From Marinomonas sp. KMM3893 (GTDB lineage Bacteria; Pseudomonadota; Gammaproteobacteria; Pseudomonadales; Marinomonadaceae), in NCBI RefSeq assembly GCF_004352855.1, contig NZ_SJSC01000002.1, positions 434,001-498,000 of the forward strand: a stretch of DNA of 64,000 bases, written 5' to 3'. The notes below the pieces were generated by a model. It saw nothing but the letters and a program-made list of their open reading frames with translations, made no database searches and was not told the origin of the DNA. Below, piece after piece: positions 16,109 through 25,383 of this stretch (the stretch's first letter is position 1; each line of letters begins with the position of its first letter). The position numbers and the translations under genes were made by a program.

Positions 16109-17425
16109 TTATTTCCACCACAAAGCCAGCTGAGGGAAGAAGACAACCAGTGCTAATACCAGAATTTGTAAGCCGATAAAGGGCAACAAAGAACTGAAGA
16201 TTTCGCCTAGGCTAATGTCTTTAGGGGCTACGGATTTTAGGTAAAACGCAGCAGGACCAAACGGTGGGGATAAGAATGATACTTGCATGTTCAAACAGAA
16301 GACCACGCCGAACCACACAGGATCTAGTCCTAAGTTCATGATAATAGGTACAAAAATAGGCATGGTGAGCAAGGCAACGCCCACCCAGTCAAGAAACATG
16401 CCGAGCACAAATAGCACCAACATCATGATCAAAACGGTGCCCATTACGCTGCCGCCGCTTAAGGCCAAAATGGTTGTTTCGACAAAGTCGATGCCGCCCA
16501 TCAGGTTATAAACGCCTACCAACGCGGTGGCACCAATACCGATCCAAATAATCATGCCACAGGTGCTCATAGTGGCTTTGGCGCTTTCTTTTAGCATGGA
16601 GAAGCTCATTTCACCGCGAATCACCGCGCTGATCATGATTCCTACCACCCCTAATGCAGACGCTTCGGTCACAGACGCCACACCGGTGTAAATACTGCCC
16701 AACACCACAGCCACAGACAGTAGCGGGAAGAACAAGGCCTTGAAATAGTTGACGTTGGCATCTTCTGCGAGCTCTTCTTCCGTAGGAAGCGGTGCGTACT
16801 CAGGGTGCAGACGACAAATAATCAACACATACGCCATGTAGGCAAAAGCGAGCAACAGCGCAGGAAGAAAGGCGGCTTTAAACAGTTCGCCGATCGAAAC
16901 ACTGGCGGTTAAACCATAGATGATCAGGACAATACTGGGTGGCAACATGGTGCCTAACGCACCACCGGCACAGGTGGTACCAATCGCCAGCTTACGGTTG
17001 TAGCCAAGGCGGAGCATTTGCGGCAAAGCAAGAATGCCCAGCAGCACGGTTTCGCCACCAATCACACCAGACATAGACGCCAATACAATGGCCACTAATA
17101 AGGTTTGAACCGCAACGCCACCACGTAGCTTTCTACCGAATACCTTCATCGCGTCAAATAAGTCGCGGGCGATACCGGAACGATCGAGCAAGGCGGCCAT
17201 CAGAACAAACATGGGCACAGCCAAGAACACATAACTGCCGACAAAACTGTATAAGCGGCTGGTAACCAGAGGCAATGCCCCTACACCAAACCAACCAATA
17301 GCAAAAAACATGGCAACGAGTAGGGTAACAAACGCGAGTTGCATGCCGGTTAGCAATAAGAAAATCATTGAACCGAGCATTAATAGGCTGCCATAGCCTA
17401 TTCCTAGGGAGGATAAATCAAACAT
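16109..17425 (-). CDS. TRAP transporter large permease (DctM), probable gluconate uptake
   Basis: A 438-residue DctM-family protein with about 12 hydrophobic segments. Family stretches include AVPMFVLMAALLDRSGIARDLF, GGETVLLGILALPQMLRLGY, LGTMLPPSIVLIIYGL and the conserved LSPPFGPAAFYLKSVAP near the C-terminus. It is the sodium-coupled transport subunit working with DctQ and the periplasmic DctP. It overlaps dctQ by 8 nt. Linkage to gntK and GntR operators points to gluconate or a related sugar acid as substrate (inference). Confidence 0.92.
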   Translation of the reverse strand: MFDLSSLGIGYGSLLMLGSMIFLLLTGMQLAFVTLLVAMFFAIGWFGVGALPLVTSRLYSFVGSYVFLAVPMFVLMAALLDRSGIARDLFDAMKVFGRKLRGGVAVQTLLVAIVLASMSGVIGGETVLLGILALPQMLRLGYNRKLAIGTTCAGGALGTMLPPSIVLIIYGLTASVSIGELFKAAFLPALLLAFAYMAYVLIICRLHPEYAPLPTEEELAEDANVNYFKALFFPLLSVAVVLGSIYTGVASVTEASALGVVGIMISAVIRGEMSFSMLKESAKATMSTCGMIIWIGIGATALVGVYNLMGGIDFVETTILALSGGSVMGTVLIMMLVLFVLGMFLDWVGVALLTMPIFVPIIMNLGLDPVWFGVVFCLNMQVSFLSPPFGPAAFYLKSVAPKDISLGEIFSSLLPFIGLQILVLALVVFFPQLALWWK

Positions 17426-17975
17426 TTTTATGCTTCCTTAGGCCATTAATCTCTTGAATAAGATGTAAGAAAAATTGCGCAAACATCAGACAAATTGTCA
17501 GAAAAATAGTGCCTTTTACTAAGGCTGGAAAAGCGGGATTCCACGCAGAACCAGAGGTTTCTAAATACCATCCACCAAGTGGTGATAACCAAGAGTCATG
17601 TACCATCTGAAATGACGCCCAAATAAGCAAACTGGTAAATACCAATCCCAGAATATGGTGGAAGACATTTAAATAGCGACGAGCCGTGTCGGAAACAATG
17701 TCGTAAATCAGTACCACGCGAACGTGTTTATTTGTCGCCATGGCATAACTTCCGCCATAGACAAATAAGCAGCCGCCGATAAACGACGCCGTTTCATGCA
17801 CCCAAATGGTTGGAGAGTCGAATAGATAACGCATTAATACTTCATAAAAAGAAATACCAACGGTAAAAATAAACAACAGACTTAAGATATTGCCCAACCC
17901 ATGAATAACGTGATCTAAGCCGTTACGAGGTTGTTCAGAAGGGTCTATTTCTGGGTGAATTATTTCGGGTTTCAT
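17418..17975 (-). CDS. TRAP transporter small permease (DctQ)
   Basis: A 185-residue four-helix membrane protein. FTVGISFYEVLMRYLFDSPTIWV, then HETASFIGGCLFVYGGSYAM and a basic loop NKHVRVVLIYD are the DctQ signature. Two further spans end at LMFAQFFLHLIQEI. It forms the membrane complex with DctM, whose start it overlaps by 8 nt. It is separated from dctP by 121 bp holding a strong hairpin. Confidence 0.92.
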   Translation of the reverse strand: MKPEIIHPEIDPSEQPRNGLDHVIHGLGNILSLLFIFTVGISFYEVLMRYLFDSPTIWVHETASFIGGCLFVYGGSYAMATNKHVRVVLIYDIVSDTARRYLNVFHHILGLVFTSLLIWASFQMVHDSWLSPLGGWYLETSGSAWNPAFPALVKGTIFLTICLMFAQFFLHLIQEINGLRKHKNV

Positions 17976-18049
17976 AGCAGTGGTCCAATGTAAAGTTGAG
18001 ACAGAAAATCTCTTCTTCGCGAGGCTAATAAACGAGGTTTAAGAGAATG

Positions 18050-18081
18050 AGATAGAACAACGCAAAGGCGCTGTTCTATCT
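18050..18081 (-). other. Intercistronic hairpin between dctP and dctQ
   Basis: AGATAGAACA (18050-18059) pairs perfectly with TGTTCTATCT (18072-18081). No U tract follows on the minus strand, so it is more likely a 3' stabilising or partial attenuating stem that lets dctP exceed dctQM in expression. Confidence 0.6.
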
Positions 18082-18096
18082 ATGAAAATCGGCAGA

Positions 18097-19113
18097 TTAT
18101 AGAAGGCCGTTTTCTTCTAGGTAAGTAGTGATAGAGTCGTACACTTTTTGTGCATTTGGTGAGCGTTTAGCAAACTCTTTCCACTGTACACGAGCAATAG
18201 CACGGAACTTCTTACGTTCTTCTGGAGACCAGTTATGAATGGTGATCTTCGGATTGGCTTTAGCCACCTTCACAGCAGCTTCATCTGCGATGCGCAATTG
18301 CGTGGTGATGTCTTCTGCAAAATCACGAACAGAAACCGTTAGAATCGCTTGAATGTCGGCAGGCAATTTGTCCCATTTTTTCTTGCTCATAGAGATATCA
18401 ATCAATGGCAAAGAGTGGAAGCCTGGGTACACAGGATGCGTTGCAATGTCGTTCATGCCGGCTTTCTGGTTTGTCGAGAAAACAGTGTAATCAGCGGCAT
18501 CAATAACGCCTTTGCTTAAGCCTGTAAAGACTTCAGAACCTGGTAAGTTTACCGGCGCGGCACCCGCCGCGGCGAAGACTTGCTGAACAAGGCCTTCAGG
18601 CGCTCGAATTTTTAGGCCTTTTAGATCCGCAACACTGTCTAGAGGGACTCGAGATACTAAGGCTTCAACACCAGTCGTTGAGCCACCAATGAATTTCACG
18701 CCGTAAGGAGCGTAAAGTTCATTCATCAACTCGTAACCACCGCCGTAGTTAATGTACTGTAGAAGTTGCTGAGTATTGGACCAAGCGCCGACGGTATTAC
18801 CAATCAGTCCGAACGCTGGATCTTTACCTGAGAAGTAACTTGTTGCGGTGATTTGGCCGTCCAAGATGCCCATTTTAATGCCATCTAGGGTTTCGGTGTG
18901 TTTGAACACACTGCCAACAGGAAGCAAATCAATGTGCACGCGACCGCCAGTCATGGTTTCAACGCGTTTTACCCATTCCTGCTGAATCTGGTAATTTTTA
19001 TCACCCGATGGGTCTGAGGACTGGAATTTAAATTTGTAGTCTGCCGCGAATGCGGAAGTAGACAAAACCCCTGCTAGAGCAACAGAGGTCAGTGTGGTCA
19101 TTAACTTGCTCAT
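18097..19113 (-). CDS. TRAP transporter periplasmic solute-binding protein (DctP), probable gluconate
   Basis: 338 residues with a signal peptide ending AFA (about residue 23) and the DctP fold: KFQSSDPSGDKNYQIQQEWVKRVE, TATSYFSGKDPAFGLIG, VADLKGLKIRAPEGLVQQVF (with the conserved Arg that contacts the substrate carboxylate), EVFTGLSKGVIDAADYTVF. It delivers substrate to DctQM. Two GntR palindromes stand 58-94 bp upstream of the ATG, so the operon is expected to be gluconate-induced. Confidence 0.92.
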   Translation of the reverse strand: MSKLMTTLTSVALAGVLSTSAFAADYKFKFQSSDPSGDKNYQIQQEWVKRVETMTGGRVHIDLLPVGSVFKHTETLDGIKMGILDGQITATSYFSGKDPAFGLIGNTVGAWSNTQQLLQYINYGGGYELMNELYAPYGVKFIGGSTTGVEALVSRVPLDSVADLKGLKIRAPEGLVQQVFAAAGAAPVNLPGSEVFTGLSKGVIDAADYTVFSTNQKAGMNDIATHPVYPGFHSLPLIDISMSKKKWDKLPADIQAILTVSVRDFAEDITTQLRIADEAAVKVAKANPKITIHNWSPEERKKFRAIARVQWKEFAKRSPNAQKVYDSITTYLEENGLL

Positions 19114-19170
19114 AAGATCGCTTCCCGATGTTTATTGTTTTAGGAAAATGGATTGCTAATACCAGTATTT

Positions 19171-19182
19171 GTTACCGGTAAC
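19171..19182. promoter_or_regulatory. GntR operator 1 of the TRAP-gntK operon
   Basis: GTTACCGGTAAC, a perfect 12 bp palindrome preceded by TTT and followed by TTAAG, 58 bp before dctP. It is identical in core to operator 2. Confidence 0.85.
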
Positions 19183-19195
19183 TTAAGAGTGATAT

Positions 19196-19207
19196 GTTAC
19201 CGGTAAC
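19196..19207. promoter_or_regulatory. GntR operator 2 of the TRAP-gntK operon
   Basis: A second exact GTTACCGGTAAC in the context ATGTTACCGGTAACGTT. Its centre is 25 bp from operator 1, which could place two dimers within about 2.5 helical turns of each other. Confidence 0.85.
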
Positions 19208-19413
19208 GTTCAGTCTGGGTCAAGTTCGATATCTTTATTTTTATTGGTTTTTTCATAATGGATTGATATCTAAAGATATCTTTTTTGCGTTTCTTTGTTC
19301 TGTATCTATAAAGCCATGAGAGAGCCTCGATTAATAAAGGGGTGTGTAGTAGCATGTAAGCTTTATTTTGACTTCAGAATTTAAATGTATTCTTCATAGG
19401 TTGGCTGGTAATA
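19208..19413. other. Intergenic region with three GATATC sites
   Basis: Divergent control region between dctP and the CHASE-GGDEF-EAL gene. GATATC occurs at 19228, 19265 and 19275, the last two forming GATATC-TAAA-GATATC followed by six T. Possibly an operator; no known family match. Confidence 0.35.
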
Positions 19414-22377
19414 ATGCATCGAATATTTCATACACTATTGGCTCGACCGAAACGCGCTGGTGTCGCCGTTTTTGTCCTTGTGTTGCTTGTATTTGGTTTC
19501 GCAACGACAAAAATTTTGCACCAGCAACTACAAACAAAGAAATCTGTGGCGCTCTCTCTAGCGCAAAGTCATGTTTTATTATTAAAAACCGCACTCGATA
19601 AAAATTTGTCTGCAAATTATGCCCTGGCAGCGGTGGCCGCTAGAGAGCATGAAAGAACGGATTGGTTCCCTTCCTTCGCAGCAAACCTGCAAAAAGATTA
19701 TCCAGATGTATCCAGCTTCGCGCTTTCCCCTGATGGCATTGTGCGTCAGGTTTTTCCTTTTGAAGAGAATAAATCCGCATTAGGTTTTGATCAGTTAACA
19801 GACTTAGAGCAAGGAAAAGAAACATTACAGGCGAAAGAAGACGGAAAGCTCACTCTTGCCGGTCCTATGGACTTGATTCAAGGCGGCAAAGGGGTGATTG
19901 GACGCTTGCCTGTTTATTTGCCGCAATACGATGACAGTGAGCCGGTTTTTTGGGGGTTTACCAATGTCGTTATTCGCCTTGAAGACTTGTTGCGTTATGT
20001 GAATTTTACCGACCTGGATAACGGCGGTTTTAACTACCAACTGACGAAGTTACAGGAAGAGCGAAGTGAATCGGCTGTTGTGATTGCCTCTTCAAAACAA
20101 GCCGTCAGTAACGATCATATCGGGGTGACAATCGCGGTGCCGAATGGGCGTTGGCAGTTGATGTTGTCACCACAAGGTTATTGGCTGTCTCCTTGGGTTG
20201 TGATTGGCGACTTTCTCATTGTGTTGCTGATGAGCCTCTTGTTTGGGCGGGTGGTTTTTGTGGCATTGAAAATGCGCGAAGGAAAAGTGAACCTTGAGGC
20301 ACTTATCGGACAACGCACAGCACAACTAAGTACTTCTAACTTGCGTATGAAAGCGATTTTATCCGCGCTGCCCGACTCCTTTTATGAAGCCGACGAGAAC
20401 GGTGTCGTAACGTCTTACCATTCACCGAGAATGGATGCCTGGTATCAGAAAACGGACTGGCCGATAGGCAAGCATTTTAGTGAGTTGTTAGGAGAAGAGT
20501 CGACCGCAATTTTTAAGAAAGTGATGGAGCAAGCGAAAAAAGAGGGCTATGCCAATGGCCAAGAATACTACTATGACTTTGGTGAGCATCGTCGATGGTT
20601 TGAGATCTCCATGACTTACACTGGTGACAATGAAGGTGGAAACGGCTTTTACATCTTATTGTCGCGAGAAATTACTGAGCGCAAATCGGTAGAATCTGAG
20701 TTGCGTATCGCGGCGACCGCCTTCCAAACTCAAGATGGTATTTTGATTTCAGACGCGGACAACAAAATTATACGAGTCAACTCAGCCTTTGAAGCCATTA
20801 CGGGTTATAAAGAATCCGAAGTGATTGGAGCCCTACCGAGTGTGATCAGTTCCGGCCGTCACCCTAAATCGTTTTATCGGGAAATGTTTCAACGCATTAA
20901 AGAAAACGACAGCTGGGAAGGGGAGGTTTGGAATCGTCGTAAAAATGGCGAAATTTTCCCAGAGTGGCTAAGCATTTCCATCGTAAAAGATGACGAAGGC
21001 GAGCTGACTCATTATGTCGCGACCTTTAAAGATATCTCTGAGAGCAAAGCCAATGAGCGCCGTATTAATCAGCTTAATTATTACGACAGCTTAACGCGTT
21101 TACCAAACCGTCGTATGTTGACAGAAGAAATTGATTATCTGCTGACTCATATTGACCTTAAGTGTCGTCGTAGTGCGGTTTTGTTTATCGATTTAGATCA
21201 CTTTAAAGATGTGAACGATTTAAAAGGTCACCATTTAGGGGATCTTCTGCTACAGCAAGTGGCTTCTCGTTTAATGGACGCTACTCGCTCAGGTGATTCT
21301 GTGGCGCGCTTTAGTGGCGATGAGTTTGTGGTGATTTTAGAAGATGTGGACATCTCGTTAAATCCAGATCGCATTGCTTACCGCGCCAAACATGTTGCGA
21401 ATAAAATAATGACGTCGTTAGGGCAGCCTTTCGAGTTAAATGAACAGCCATATTCGATGACGGCGAGTATTGGTATCGCCATCTTTGGCCAAGACGCCAT
21501 CGGCAGTGATGAAATTATTAAGCAAGCTGAAATGGCGATGTATGAAGCCAAAGGCTTGGGCCGTAATCATGTGTGTTTTTATGCTCCTCAAATGCATGAG
21601 AAAATTCTTGAACGAGTCACGCTAGACAGTAGCTTCAGATTGGCTTTGCAGCGCAATGAATTTGTTTTACATTTTCAGCCACAATGGAATAGCGAGCGGA
21701 AAATGATCGGTGTTGAAGCGCTAGTGCGCTGGATTCACCCAGAAAAAGGCATGATACCGCCAGGTGTTTTTATTCCATTCGCAGAAGAATCTAAACTGAT
21801 TTTACCGCTCGGACGCTGGGTAATGCAGAGCGCGATGGCGCAACTGGCCAGCTGGCAAAAAACCACTCAATTGAGTGATCTTGTCATGTCGATCAATGTC
21901 AGTGTGTTGCAATTTACCACGGTAGATTTTGTCTCTGAAGTGGAAGATGCCTTGACGCAGACAGGCGTCAATCCTGCGCAGATACAATTAGAATTGACGG
22001 AGAGCATGCTGGTACGAGATCAGTTAGATATTATCCAAAAAATGCAGGCACTGAAAAAACTTGGTGTTCTGATTTCGTTGGATGATTTTGGTACAGGCTA
22101 CTCTTCTTTGTCTTATTTGCAGCAGTTGCCGATTGATCAACTAAAAATAGACCAATCCTTCACCCGTGCGATAGAAGAAAGCGATAAGCAAGCTTCGTTG
22201 GCGGCGTCGATCATAGGTTTGGGGCACAATTTAGGCATGGAAGTGATTGCCGAAGGGGTTGAGACGCAAGCCCAATTTGACTGGCTGAAGAATCACGGAT
22301 GTGATCTTTACCAAGGGTTTTTGTTAGGGCGCCCACAACCGAGCAATGAGTTTGTTATAACGGAAGATACGAACTAA
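19414..22377 (+). CDS. CHASE-PAS-PAS-GGDEF-EAL c-di-GMP enzyme
   Basis: A 987-residue membrane sensor. TM1 (about 15-33), a periplasmic CHASE domain (about 55-240, e.g. DVSSFALSPDGIVRQVFP, GGKGVIGRLPVYLP), TM2 (about 265-288), two PAS domains (about 310-540; second has ITGYKESEVIGALPSV), GGDEF (about 560-725) and EAL (about 740-985). The GGDEF site reads RFSGDEF with a possible inhibitory RSGD five residues upstream. EAL motifs GVEALVRW, ELTESMLV, DDFGTGYSSLSYL and EGVET are complete, so phosphodiesterase activity is likely; diguanylate cyclase activity is possible. It lies 75 bp before siaA on the same strand. Confidence 0.93.
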   Translation: MHRIFHTLLARPKRAGVAVFVLVLLVFGFATTKILHQQLQTKKSVALSLAQSHVLLLKTALDKNLSANYALAAVAAREHERTDWFPSFAANLQKDYPDVSSFALSPDGIVRQVFPFEENKSALGFDQLTDLEQGKETLQAKEDGKLTLAGPMDLIQGGKGVIGRLPVYLPQYDDSEPVFWGFTNVVIRLEDLLRYVNFTDLDNGGFNYQLTKLQEERSESAVVIASSKQAVSNDHIGVTIAVPNGRWQLMLSPQGYWLSPWVVIGDFLIVLLMSLLFGRVVFVALKMREGKVNLEALIGQRTAQLSTSNLRMKAILSALPDSFYEADENGVVTSYHSPRMDAWYQKTDWPIGKHFSELLGEESTAIFKKVMEQAKKEGYANGQEYYYDFGEHRRWFEISMTYTGDNEGGNGFYILLSREITERKSVESELRIAATAFQTQDGILISDADNKIIRVNSAFEAITGYKESEVIGALPSVISSGRHPKSFYREMFQRIKENDSWEGEVWNRRKNGEIFPEWLSISIVKDDEGELTHYVATFKDISESKANERRINQLNYYDSLTRLPNRRMLTEEIDYLLTHIDLKCRRSAVLFIDLDHFKDVNDLKGHHLGDLLLQQVASRLMDATRSGDSVARFSGDEFVVILEDVDISLNPDRIAYRAKHVANKIMTSLGQPFELNEQPYSMTASIGIAIFGQDAIGSDEIIKQAEMAMYEAKGLGRNHVCFYAPQMHEKILERVTLDSSFRLALQRNEFVLHFQPQWNSERKMIGVEALVRWIHPEKGMIPPGVFIPFAEESKLILPLGRWVMQSAMAQLASWQKTTQLSDLVMSINVSVLQFTTVDFVSEVEDALTQTGVNPAQIQLELTESMLVRDQLDIIQKMQALKKLGVLISLDDFGTGYSSLSYLQQLPIDQLKIDQSFTRAIEESDKQASLAASIIGLGHNLGMEVIAEGVETQAQFDWLKNHGCDLYQGFLLGRPQPSNEFVITEDTN

Positions 22378-22452
22378 TTGGCATTATTTGTCGAATACTA
22401 TGACTTGTTTAGAACGTATTAACGTTTAACTTATTGGTAAGGTTTTTTCTGT

Positions 22453-24438
22453 ATGGCTCGTTGGGGATTACGTGGTAAATCATTGTTTGCATTGGCTGTT
22501 ACCTGCTTTCTAGCCCTGTTGTTTACGACATTTATGGGCTGGCTTTTATTAAAAGAAGGTAAGCTTTATTCGGCTAAAAATTACGCCAAAAGTTTTACCG
22601 AACTGAACTATCAAAAAATTCTAACCCCTATTTCTCGCGAGTTAGCTTTGGCGGAGCGGTTTGCGGACACCTCGACGGTTCGAGAGTGGATGCAAGACCC
22701 GACTAACAGTGAAAAACAAGCGGCGTTTGTTGAAGACGCAAAAGGTTTCTTAGGGGTATTTCAGGATCATTCGATGTTTTTCGTTACCGATGCGACGAAA
22801 GACTATTATTTTGCCGATGCCAATAACCCTTTTAGCATGACGCCAAAATACCGGATATCCCACGCGAATCCTCGTGACGATTGGTATTTCCATACGCGTC
22901 AGCAGTTAGCGCCCTTTAATATTAATGTTGATGAAGATGAACACTTAAAAGTCACCAAAATTTGGGTCAACTACCTAGTCAAAAACAAAGGTGTTTTTGT
23001 CGGTTTGGCTGGAACAGGTTTTGATTTAAGCCATTTTTTGGATGAGTATACCAGCACGCCTGTGGCCGGCGTTCACCCCTTTATTATTAATGCCAATGGC
23101 GGGATTGAGGCTCATCAAGACAAGGATTTAATCGCCTTTGATACCTTGGATGGCGATTACGGTGCCCGTTCGATTTTTGCCTTACTAGACGATAATGCGT
23201 CTAAACAAAAGGTAAAACAGGCCATGGAAAAAGCCCGAGGCCTGGACTCCAATGTTGTTTCTGTCATGGTGCAGCAAAAGGGAACGCAGCAGTTGATGTC
23301 CTTTATGTACTTCCCATTGCTGGATTGGTATGTGGTGACCAACGTTGACCTGAACAATGTCAATTTGTTGAACATGAAGGTGTTGCTGCCGACGGCCAGT
23401 GTGTTTGTTATATTGTTGATTTTGTTGCTCGCTGTTTTTGGCTTCGCGGTCGAGCGTTTGGTTATTTCTCCGATTCGTCATTTGCAATCTTCGGCAAAAG
23501 CAATGGAAGGCGGCTCTTACGATGTCAGTTTGCCGGTAACGGGCAATGATGAAATTGGCGATCTCAGTCGAACCTTTAACAATATGGCGAAACAGGTTAG
23601 AAACCACACGGAAGAATTAGAACGTAAGGTCACTGAGCGAACCACTCAACTGCAAGCTACCCATCAAGAAATGGCCGAAGCCCATCGGAAAATTGGCGCG
23701 TCCATTGACTATGCAAGCTTGATTCAAAAGGCGATTTTACCCGACCGACAAATGAAACAATTCTTGGGTGAACACCATAGTGTGGTGTGGCGTCCTAGGG
23801 ATGTGGTTGGCGGTGATTTCTATGTTTTTAAACACTCTGATGACGGTTGTTTATTAGGCATTGTTGATTGTGCTGGTCATGGTGTGCCGGGGGCTTTGAT
23901 GACCATGCTAATGCGCGCGGCGATCGACCATGCCACCACGGAAGTCGGCATTCAAGACCCAGCCGCTTTATTGCATTCTATTGATAGCACCTTGCGTTCC
24001 ATGTTGAATGAAGACGCCAGTGGTGATCGAGTGGCCACGAACGCAGATGTCGGATTGGTTTATATTTCGAAAGATAACAAGAATATGCGATTTGCTGGTG
24101 CTAAGATTGGCTTGTATGCTAGCAATGGTGAAGACGTCGTGAAGTTTAAGCCGTCGCGTCGAGCGCTAGGAGACAGACGCCTAGGTGAGTATGTAAATGT
24201 GGACTTGCCAGTATCGGGTTGGACTTACTATATGACCACCGATGGCTTCTTGGACCAAGCCGGCGGAGAGAAAAAATTCGGTTTTGGGAATCGTCGCTTC
24301 GAGTCCTTATTACAAGAGAATGCGGAGCTACCATTGAATGACCAAGCTTCCGCATTTGTAGAGGCATTAAAAACGTACATGGGCGATCAGCCGCAACGAG
24401 ACGACATCACTTTATTGTCTTTTCGCTTTGATCAATAA
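22453..24438 (+). CDS. siaA: SiaA-like HAMP/PP2C phosphatase sensor
   Basis: A 661-residue membrane protein. TM1 (about 10-32), a periplasmic Cache-like region (about 45-290), TM2 (about 308-330), HAMP (RLVISPIRHLQSSAKAMEGG), a short coiled coil, and a PP2C/SpoIIE-type phosphatase domain with VVGGDFYVF, GHGVPGALMTMLMRAAIDHA and the C-terminal DDITLLSF metal ligands. In Pseudomonas aeruginosa SiaA dephosphorylates SiaC, releasing it to activate the diguanylate cyclase SiaD. The same gene order siaA-B-C-D follows here, so the role is inferred with good support. Confidence 0.92.
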   Translation: MARWGLRGKSLFALAVTCFLALLFTTFMGWLLLKEGKLYSAKNYAKSFTELNYQKILTPISRELALAERFADTSTVREWMQDPTNSEKQAAFVEDAKGFLGVFQDHSMFFVTDATKDYYFADANNPFSMTPKYRISHANPRDDWYFHTRQQLAPFNINVDEDEHLKVTKIWVNYLVKNKGVFVGLAGTGFDLSHFLDEYTSTPVAGVHPFIINANGGIEAHQDKDLIAFDTLDGDYGARSIFALLDDNASKQKVKQAMEKARGLDSNVVSVMVQQKGTQQLMSFMYFPLLDWYVVTNVDLNNVNLLNMKVLLPTASVFVILLILLLAVFGFAVERLVISPIRHLQSSAKAMEGGSYDVSLPVTGNDEIGDLSRTFNNMAKQVRNHTEELERKVTERTTQLQATHQEMAEAHRKIGASIDYASLIQKAILPDRQMKQFLGEHHSVVWRPRDVVGGDFYVFKHSDDGCLLGIVDCAGHGVPGALMTMLMRAAIDHATTEVGIQDPAALLHSIDSTLRSMLNEDASGDRVATNADVGLVYISKDNKNMRFAGAKIGLYASNGEDVVKFKPSRRALGDRRLGEYVNVDLPVSGWTYYMTTDGFLDQAGGEKKFGFGNRRFESLLQENAELPLNDQASAFVEALKTYMGDQPQRDDITLLSFRFDQ

Positions 24439-24463
24439 CCCAGTCGATCATGGGGAATAAGCT

Positions 24464-25000
24464 ATGCCAACACCGGACCTTTATGGTTTAAGAGAGCGCT
24501 TTGAAAAAGATAAGATATTGCTGTGCTTTAATGGACCAATATCGCGAAGTTTGATTGAAGAGATCGGCAATGCGCTGAAAAACTATTTACAATCGGAACA
24601 GCTTCCGCCAGCGTCCGCGATGGATGTGTTTGCCGCGTACATTGAGCTAACGCAAAACATTCGACATTATGCCATCGAATCTCAGCTAGCAGGGGCGGAC
24701 ACCGCCACTGTGATCGTGAGCCACAGCGAAGGTTGCTATAGCGTGGCAGCGGGTAATATTGTGCGTATAAACGACGGTGCAGCCCTGTTAAAACGCATTG
24801 AGTTATTTGCGACAATGGATAAGGTTGAGTTAAAAGCAGCGTATAAAACTCAGCTACGCCAGCCGCGAGATCCCCAAGCCACCACAGGTGCAGGGTTAGG
24901 GTTGATCGACATGGCTCGAAAATCGACCAAGCCAATGGAAGCGACATTAAAGCCCATTGACGATGAAACTGCCTATTTCAGCTTAAGTATACAAATCTGA
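24464..25000 (+). CDS. siaB: SiaB-family protein kinase
   Basis: A 178-residue GHKL-type kinase. The N-box is YIELTQNIRHYAIE and the glycine-rich segment is TTGAGLGLIDMARKS. Length and position match SiaB, which phosphorylates SiaC in opposition to SiaA. It begins 25 bp after siaA and ends 8 bp before siaC. No sensor or membrane segment is present, so it acts in the cytoplasm. Confidence 0.9.
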   Translation: MPTPDLYGLRERFEKDKILLCFNGPISRSLIEEIGNALKNYLQSEQLPPASAMDVFAAYIELTQNIRHYAIESQLAGADTATVIVSHSEGCYSVAAGNIVRINDGAALLKRIELFATMDKVELKAAYKTQLRQPRDPQATTGAGLGLIDMARKSTKPMEATLKPIDDETAYFSLSIQI

Positions 25001-25008
25001 GACACACT

Positions 25009-25383
25009 ATGAATGAGTTATTAATTAACAGTACCCAGTCTTCACCTGAAATTCGTGGGGATTGGGAAAATGGTATTCTGTACATGAAGGGCGATTCGTA
25101 CCCTGAGAATTCCTATGAACTGTATAGCGATGTGGTGGCTTGGGTTAGCCGCTTTTTGAAAGAAACATCGTCTCCTTTGACCCTAGAATTGACCTTGGTT
25201 TATCTTAATACCAGCAGCATCAAAGTGATGATGGATATTTTTGATGAAATGGAAGAGATGCACCAAGCGGATCGACAGGTGTCGGTAAAGTGGTTCTACG
25301 ACGAAGACAACGAGCGCGTGGCTGAACTCGCAGAAGAATTTAAAGAAGACTGTTCTTTTCCTTTTGACATCATAGGTGGGTAA
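25009..25383 (+). CDS. siaC: SiaC phospho-switch protein (DUF1987)
   Basis: A 124-residue anti-sigma-antagonist-like protein of the SiaC family. It includes SSPEIRGDWENGILYMKGDSY, then PENSYELYSDVVAWV and the LTLVYLNTSSIKVMMD motif. Thr68, by direct count, falls at the residue phosphorylated in P. aeruginosa SiaC, so the switch appears intact. Unphosphorylated SiaC binds and activates SiaD. Its last base is the first base of the siaD start codon (GTAATG), indicating tight coupling. Confidence 0.93.
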   Translation: MNELLINSTQSSPEIRGDWENGILYMKGDSYPENSYELYSDVVAWVSRFLKETSSPLTLELTLVYLNTSSIKVMMDIFDEMEEMHQADRQVSVKWFYDEDNERVAELAEEFKEDCSFPFDIIGG

